From positions 1-64,000 of the forward strand of contig JAANBB010000090.1 of assembly GCA_014621425.1 (NCBI GenBank): a stretch of 64,000 bases of DNA, written 5' to 3'. The first letter of the stretch is position 1, and every line of letters starts with the position of its first letter. This document shows, in pieces, positions 58,391-64,000 of this stretch. The translations under genes and the position numbers were made by a program. The notes under the pieces were generated by a model. That model saw only the letters and a list, made by a program, of their open reading frames with translations. It ran no database searches and was not told the origin of the DNA. Source of the stretch: Cylindrodendrum hubeiense. Its lineage: Eukaryota > Ascomycota > Sordariomycetes > Hypocreales > Nectriaceae.

Positions 58391-58397
58391 TGAGTCA
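58391..58397. promoter_or_regulatory. Gcn4/CPC1 site TGAGTCA upstream of GCD2
   Basis: Perfect match, 353 bp upstream of the GCD2 ATG; it is the first of two within 130 bp (the other is at 58514-58520). Confidence 0.4.
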
Positions 58398-58513
58398 ATC
58401 CCGTATGTTCCTCCGTACCAGCCTAGAATTAGCCCACCTCTCATTAGCGCGGGGCACTTCCCCATACCAATGATCCCGGCGTGCGTGCGTGCGTCCAAAT
58501 CATTATTTTCCAG

Positions 58514-58520
58514 TGACTCA
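58514..58520. promoter_or_regulatory. Gcn4/CPC1 site TGACTCA upstream of GCD2
   Basis: Perfect match, 230 bp upstream of the GCD2 ATG. Function depends on whether transcription starts downstream of it or at the distal TATA box. Confidence 0.4.
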
Positions 58521-58749
58521 AAGGCTCCAAGCGCAGCAACTCCTCCCGCAATCCCACCACCACGGCCTGTCCTCGACGCCTGGACTCATCTCCACAAGCA
58601 ATTATCCATAGAAATCGCCTAAAACGCCGGGATTCAAGCGTGTTCGACACAGCAGCTCCCTAACGATCCCCGCGCGCAATCACTACCACCTCCCGCCGTG
58701 TGCCCCGCCTCAACACCACCACTTCCACAGCCCTCGCCCACCAACCCCG

Positions 58750-60137
58750 ATGGCCACCGAAACAGGCGGCCCAGCCCCCGCGGGCCCGGCTACGGAGAAT
58801 ACTGAAAAGAAGGAGCAGAGCAAGGGCCAGGCCAAAGGGCAAGCCAAGGACCAGCAGCCCGCCGCTGGCACCTCAACCGGCGAGAAGAAGCTCTCGGGCG
58901 CCGAACTGAAGAAGAAGGCCAAGGAGGAAAAGGCCGCCCGGAGAGCACAAGCCAAGGCCGTACTAACGGCGCATGCCCCCGCGCCTCAGCAGTCCTCAGG
59001 CGGCGATGGCAAGGGCGGCAAGGGGAAGCCGAAGCAGGACGGTGCGAAGCTGGCCCTGCGACCAGCCTCAACGCCGGCCGTCCCCAAGGAGAACAAGCCC
59101 TCGATACCAGCCTGCTTCAGCCATCTTTCCATAGCCAAGCGGATAGATATGACACACGCCGACAAGGACGTCAACCCTGCCGTGCTGGTTCTCGGCGAGC
59201 ACATGAGCGCCTTTGCCATCAGTGACAGCATCACCCGGCTGGAGGCGACGCTCTTGGCCTTTAAGAAGGTGAGGCTACAACATCTAGAGAGCGAGGTATC
59301 ATATCTAACTCGGAGTCACAGGTCATCGAGTCTTACAACACCCCCCTGAACACCACCTTCTCTCGTCACTTCACATCACATGTCCTCAACCCCCAGATCG
59401 AGTATCTCACAGCATGCCGCCCCATGTGCTTCTCTATGGGTAACGCCATCCGATGGCTCAAGCTCCAGATCAGCAAGGTCGACATTGACGTGCCCGACTT
59501 TGATGCCAAGAAGCTTCTGTCCGAGGCCATCGACAGCTTCATCCACGAGCGCATCACCCTCGCCGACTTTGTCATCGTCCAGACCGCCGCTGAAATGATT
59601 GTCGACGACGACGTCATCCTCACTTACGCCCACCACCACCTTGTCGAGCGCACCCTCCTCCAGGCCCACAAGGAGGGCAAGCACTTCCGCGTCATTCTGG
59701 TAGACGACCCCTACGAGCGTGTTGGTATCGACCTCGCCAAGAAGCTCTCCACCGCCGGCATCAAGATTGCCTACTCATCTGACCTCGGCGCCCTGCGGAC
59801 GCACCTTAATGAGGCTACCCAGGTGATCCTCGCCGCCGAGGCCATCTTCAGCAACGGTGCCATGTACGCCCGCGCAGGATCGTGTGACATCGCCACTGCG
59901 GCAACCGATCTCGGCGTGCGGGTTATCGCTCTGTGCGAGACCATCAACTTCACCGAGCGTGTGTCTATTGACTCTCTTACCTACAACGAGATCGATCCCG
60001 AGCGGTGCACCAACGATGGGTTCCGACTGCTCTTCGACACCACCCGAGACAAGGACCTCTCGGTTGTGGTGACGGAGCTGGGCAACTCCTCTGCTACCTC
60101 GGTGCCGGCCATTCTCAGGAAGCTGGAGGAGCTGTAA
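58750..60137 (+). CDS. GCD2: Translation initiation factor eIF2B subunit delta
   Basis: Spliced model join(58750..59268, 59322..60137), 1335 nt, 444 residues, with one 53-nt phase-0 intron (AAG|GTGAGG...TCACAG|GTC). Residues 1-125 are Lys/Ala/Gln/Gly-rich and disordered. From about 127 (IPACFSHLSIAKRIDMTHAD) comes the IF-2B alpha/beta/delta fold, with PQIEYLTACRPMCFSMGNAI, the FIHERITLADFVIVQTA region, VILTYAHHHLVERTLLQAH, FRVILVDDPYERVG and the sugar-phosphate-isomerase-like core ILAAEAIFSNGAMYARAGS. eIF2B is the guanine-nucleotide exchange factor of eIF2. Delta belongs to the regulatory subcomplex that senses phospho-eIF2 and so controls GCN4/CPC1 translation. Shorter than yeast Gcd2 (651 aa) because of the N-terminal extension there; the core is complete. 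Confidence 0.95.
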
Positions 60138-60540
60138 GCTGTGTTTGTTAAATGAGCCAAGTTAGACAAGGTGTAGACGACCTGGGCATTCCCTGGGCGG
60201 ATTAGTCCCGTACAAAAAGAAATATTGATGAATCCGAGCCATATCATTACGAGGGCATGATTTTTGGGATTGTCGTAATTCTGCTCCTGTTGTTCCGGTG
60301 CATCTTTGCGGCGTCGGGTCGAAACGTTCCGGGTCTTCTCGGACAGTCATTACCATCACCAGACAATCACGCCCTCATGCCATCTTAACAGAAGAAAGTT
60401 CCAATTCCAGACGTCCCATGTCGACGGGTCTATTCCCATACAGGATATGTACAATATCTCCTCTCCTCCGCCGTATCTCCCTCCAACATCGTCGGTCGGC
60501 CCATTTCCATTTCGATTCGTCTTTGCCGATTGGTTCCTTT
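60138..60540. other. Convergent 3' intergenic
   Basis: A 403-bp spacer between the GCD2 stop (+) and the stop of the complex I subunit gene (-). It should contain both 3' UTRs. No further feature was recognised. Confidence 0.6.
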
Positions 60541-60913
60541 TCACTCGGCAGCCGCGGCCTCAGCATCCCGCTGGGCCTTGCGTGCCCGCTTCTCGATCAG
60601 GTACGACTTGCGCTGGGTCAGGGTCGCGGTCTGTCGGTCGTCGACGCCCTGCAGCCAGTAGCCAAAGCTGGCGCCGCCGGCAGCGTACGCAGGGTACGCC
60701 CACAGGGAGGACTTGTTGAAGAAGGGCCGCATCTCAATGCCGACCTGCCAGAAGCGCACGCCCAGGCCTAAATGGACCACACAGGTTAGCAATCAGGGGA
60801 GCCTGGGTCGATCCGGTGGGTTTTGGTGGGATCGGGAACGCTGGCTCATAGTGGCTCATATTGGCGCAGGTTCACGTACCGAAGAGGCTCCAGAAGGCGA
60901 GGCGGTGCACCAT
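60541..60913 (-). CDS. Mitochondrial complex I accessory subunit (fungal 14 kDa-like)
   Basis: Spliced model complement(join(60541..60767, 60880..60913)), 261 nt, 86 residues. Exon 1 is only 34 nt (MVHRLAFWSLF plus one base). The 112-nt intron has a GTACGT donor and TTTAG acceptor and restores LFGLGVRFWQVGIEMRPFF. Next come a hydrophobic segment SSLWAYPAYAAGGASFGYWL and a Lys/Arg/Ala-rich helical tail with ERxx/KRARKAQRD character. This small single-TM plan with RFWQxGIEMRPFF and FGYWLQG matches a fungal NADH:ubiquinone oxidoreductase supernumerary subunit of the inner membrane. I am sure of the coding model; the exact subunit name is from memory. Confidence 0.72.
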
Positions 60914-61575
60914 GTTGGGCAATTGACCGTCGGATTGTCGGGAGTAGAGGCTTGGGTGGTTTGCTCGTGGCTTCGTCGGGGTTCGCGGTCGTGAGGATTG
61001 GCTGGTTGCGACACTGCCGAGGGAAGAGGTCGTGATCCTGAAGATCCCCAGGCTCAAAGCTCAATTGGACTCGAGATGATTGGCCACTGTTGTGTCACGT
61101 GATTTGTCACCTGTCTGCACAGCTTTCCTACCCTACACCGCCCTAGACTCATGTTTTGCGGACAAGAGAGCAACAAATTAAACTAACATACAACTAAATG
61201 ATGAAAGAATACATGTATAATCAAATACGCTAATATGGTGCATGATCTTTTGGAATTATACGTTTTTGTGGGTGGTCAGTTGATGTTGGTCAGTTTCCCA
61301 ATAACTTAAGAACGTACTTGCTCACCTTAGATGACTTTGAGTTGGATCTTCTAAGTACTTGCAGATAAAACACACGAATGAGTGGAAGAACACATGAGTG
61401 TATTGTATTAAAAACGGGCACGCGCCGCATAAAAATGCAGGATCTACTCAAGCTCTAGAATCTAGCTTCTTTCAAGTCCAGGCATGCAAGAACGCTGCAA
61501 ATAACAAACCCAACTCAACGACCAGATCTCTACTTTGGTCGTGATGCAAAACTCCAACCATGCATATGCATATAA
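60914..61575. other. Intergenic, no gene recognised
   Basis: A 662-bp AT-rich spacer between two minus-strand genes: promoter of the complex I subunit gene on the left, 3' UTR of the DUF3684 gene on the right. No repeat or RNA gene was seen. Confidence 0.6.
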
Positions 61576-64000
61576 TCAGTCTAGCAAGCTTCTAGGCACC
61601 CTAGAGTATGCAGGCGGTGCCTGCGATTGTTGTGATGGCGCCCGAGAAGGCGGGGTGGGATTCTCTGCCATCCACTGCATCGTCTTGGCCACCATCTTGG
61701 CAAAGTACTGTTGGATAAATGATTCACTGGTGAGGTTAGCATATTGTTCTCAATAATACCAGAGGTAAACTTACGTGTAGTAACTGTGATCGGAGTTGTG
61801 AGTTGAGACGAGGTTGTGTGCCAGCTCGTGAGCCAACACAACCCACCACCAAGTTGCAGCCTCAGCCTTCGCCTCGCCCGGCCGGGGTCCCTCCATCTGC
61901 TTCGCATGGAGTTGCAAGAAGAACCTGAAGTTGCAGAAGACACTGCCTCCAGTGTTGAAAGCGATCGTACCTCCGACTTCATCGTAGAAAATGTGAAGCA
62001 CCTTAGGCGACAGCGAGTAGATGTTGCCGATATCGACGAGTAGGCCAGCGAAGGAGTTGATGGCGCCAATATTTGATGACAAAAACTTGGCCGGATCCAT
62101 TGACAAGTCCTTCGCGACAAATACCTTCATGCCATTCGAGGCCTCTGCAACAAATGCAATGTTGTGAGCTGGCTTGCTGTCGCAGTATGTGGCTTGCTCC
62201 TTGACTTCGTTGACCTGGGGCTCTGAAAAGACGCTGTTGGATCCGTACGCTCGGGTCGACTTGACAGCATTCAGCAGGTTCTGCTGAACCAGGGCTGGAT
62301 TGGTGACACTTCCATCATCCTTCTGAGGTTGTTGGTTGCCGCCAGCGTTTGATGGGCCGCCACCAGAGGATGGCCCGATCTCCTTGGGCTTGTCTAAGAA
62401 CTTTTCTACTTGCTGGTGAGATTCATCCTCATCCTGAGGATCGAAGCCAAGCCGACGGGTCAAGTTAGAGAATAGGCCCCTAGGCCTTCTCGACTGGTCG
62501 TTCTGCGCAGGCTTGGGGTCCTCAGGGGAATCCCAAGAACCAGGCATCATGGTGCTGGGGTGCTCTGGCGTCCTTGCGACTTCGCGTGCCGCTTCGGCAG
62601 CCTTCGCCTCGGTGATTGCTTGGTTCTGGGTTGACCATGTTTGCTCCGTCTCCTGAATTCTGCGCTGCTCGTCTTCAAGTGCTTTGCGTCGTTCCTCCTC
62701 AGCAATCCTCGCCTCGGCGGCTTTGGCCCGGAGAATTCGATCCACGTTGTATCCACGAGCTCTCAGCCCATACAAGTCCAGGGTCAGGAACGGCTCAAAG
62801 AACAGGTATGCTTGCTGGTTCGGACGACTCAAGAGCATTTGACAGATGGCTTGCCCAATTTGGTACATATCAGGTTTCCCTTCATCGGTGACATATAGAA
62901 CCCAGCTGCTGGCGTTCTTGGCACTCGCAGCGGTCCGCTTCTCTGTATGAGTCTGGCTCTGACCCTTTAGGGTGCGTCGCAGGGCCACCGACCGTACAAT
63001 CTCGACAGTGAGATTCTTGTCAAGCCATTTAGCATCATGCTTGATACTGTCGCGTCGGTAGCTCGCATATTCGTAGAGAAAGATCTTGGATCTCTCAATG
63101 ACATGCTTTCGGAGCGTCTGAGACGCCTTTTGCCTGTCGCTATGGGGTCCGATTCGAATCTCCTCCTGAACGATGCTGCTAAGCTTCTGGGCTCCCAGAG
63201 CCATGTAAAAGACCTCAAGGGCATCTTCCTCAGGAGCGCAAATGAGTCGGTCCTTGAAGAGACGGTAGCTGATGATGTCATCAAGGACCACAATCTGACT
63301 GGCAGAGGCCAACTGATACTGCTTGATAGGAGCCTCATCCTCGTCAAAGTCGTCTAGCTTTCCCTTAGGAGATGCTAATTCCTTGTATGCGAGGAGGAAG
63401 GGCGATGTCCGCATCTTTCGCCATAGATCCTTATCCCGATGAAGAGTGGAAGATGCTTCTGCCAGGGACTTGAGTAAGTCAAGGTATTTCTCAGGGCTCT
63501 GAAGCACACCGAGAAGCCGAGCTGGTTCGCTGCATGCCATATGTGCAACCTCGAGCTTGGTTGGCTCACTCTTGGCTCCGCACTGGAATAAGAATGTATT
63601 GGCATCGGGCCCAAAGTCGACGAAGTCGAAAATATCGCCATAGGTTGTGGATGTGCCTAGGTACGCGCTCGACGGGGTAATATAAGACAAAGTTGACACC
63701 GACTTCTCAGACGATCGAGATTTAGCAGCTCGAGTGATAGGGACAAACGCGGCGTTTCTGAGCCTAGCCAAGCCGTTTTCACCCAGCTCGGTGATCCGAG
63801 AGGCAAAGTAGCTGAACAAGATGGTAGCGTTATGATGGTCCTTGGGCAGATTGGACAAGAGGCGGTTGACACAATCAACCATTGACGGATCTCTTGCGAC
63901 GCCGAATTTCTGATACGTATTAGAAAATGTTCACCTCGAGATAGAAATAAGACTTACGTTTGCATGATCATGGAGATCCTTTCGCAATACATGGAACCCA
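61576..64000 (-). CDS. DUF3684-family protein, C-terminal zincin-like motif; 5' truncated by window edge
   Basis: Spliced partial model complement(join(61576..61726, 61775..63909, 63958..>64000)). Both introns are 48 nt, with GTAAGT donors and CAG acceptors. The partial first exon reads GFHVLRKDLHDHAN and joins to KFGVARDPSMVDCV. This is the C-terminal part (about 775 residues) of a large fungal DUF3684 protein; the family's N-terminal Hsp90/histidine-kinase-like ATPase domain would lie outside the window. Middle landmarks: DIFDFVDFGPDANTFLFQCG, LWRKMRTSPFLLAYKE, IVVLDDIISYRLF, then a coiled coil (AKAAEARIAEEERRKALEDE) and a Pro/Gln-rich linker. Near the C-terminus is AHELAHNLVSTHNSDHSYYT, which contains HExxHxxxxxH. 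The final exon (ESFIQQYFAKMVAKTMQWM) ends LLD. Family assignment is good; function is unknown. Confidence 0.85.

Larger units (their letters stand above)
56946..58749. other. Divergent ARG7/GCD2 intergenic region with possible long leader
   Basis: A 1.8-kb region between the ARG7 and GCD2 starts. It contains three perfect TGASTCA sites (57105, 58391, 58514) and a TATAAAAG followed by a CT-rich tract at 57600-57655. An 87-codon plus-strand ATG frame lies at 57926-58189. The 57.6-58.7 kb part could be a long GCD2 leader or a separate short gene; the sequence alone does not decide. Confidence 0.5.

Noticed and set aside
1..64000. tRNA, rRNA, CRISPR arrays, transposon ends
   Set aside because: I scanned for tRNA B-box-like TTCGA motifs, terminal inverted repeats and regularly spaced direct repeats. 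Only the WD40 array and small tandem duplications emerged. CRISPR is not expected in a fungus.

Overview
The window is chromosomal DNA of a filamentous ascomycete (Pezizomycotina, most likely a Sordariomycete and plausibly Hypocreales). The evidence is short 48-119 nt spliceosomal introns with GTAAGT-type donors and CTAAC/CTGAC branch sites, intact fungal housekeeping genes, and fungus-restricted families (Knr4/Smi1, DUF3433, AA11 LPMO, DUF6594, DUF3684, patatin-WD40). All gene models were spliced by hand and the exon phases checked for consistency. Eight scattered N bases inside a WD40 array show that this is a draft assembly.

Layout. Positions 1-14 kb hold the 3' part of a KNR4/SMI1 gene (+), a 1263-residue DUF3433 membrane protein (+), a chitin-type AA11 LPMO (-), a 4-kb gene-poor stretch, and a small gamma-glutamylcyclotransferase-like gene with an 8-nt micro-exon (-). 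Positions 14.4-30 kb hold TRA1 (+, 3835 aa), acetoacetyl-CoA synthetase (+) and a small fungal membrane protein (-). Positions 30.6-51 kb look accessory: a 1193-aa ankyrin/zinc-finger protein (-), 6 kb without a credible gene, a DUF6594 membrane protein (-), 3 kb without a gene, a large patatin-like/WD40 protein of NLR-like architecture (+), and a 128-aa PAH-like protein (-). Positions 52-64 kb return to housekeeping: APC/C subunit Cut9/Apc6 (-) divergent from HIS3 (+), ARG7 ornithine acetyltransferase (-) divergent from GCD2/eIF2B-delta (+), a complex I accessory subunit (-), and the 3' part of a DUF3684 protein (-) that ends in a zincin-like motif.

How the genes relate. Most neighbours are functionally independent, as is normal in fungi. 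The exception is HIS3-ARG7-GCD2: two amino-acid biosynthesis genes beside the eIF2B subunit that controls Gcn4/CPC1 translation, with perfect Gcn4/CPC1 sites in the ARG7-GCD2 intergenic region.

The strongest candidate for an unusual system is the patatin-WD40 gene at 44.5-50.3 kb. It joins a patatin fold that has lost its catalytic signatures directly to near-identical 126-nt WD40 units, with no NACHT/NB-ARC domain between them. The variation between repeats sits where allorecognition WD40 repeats are known to diversify.
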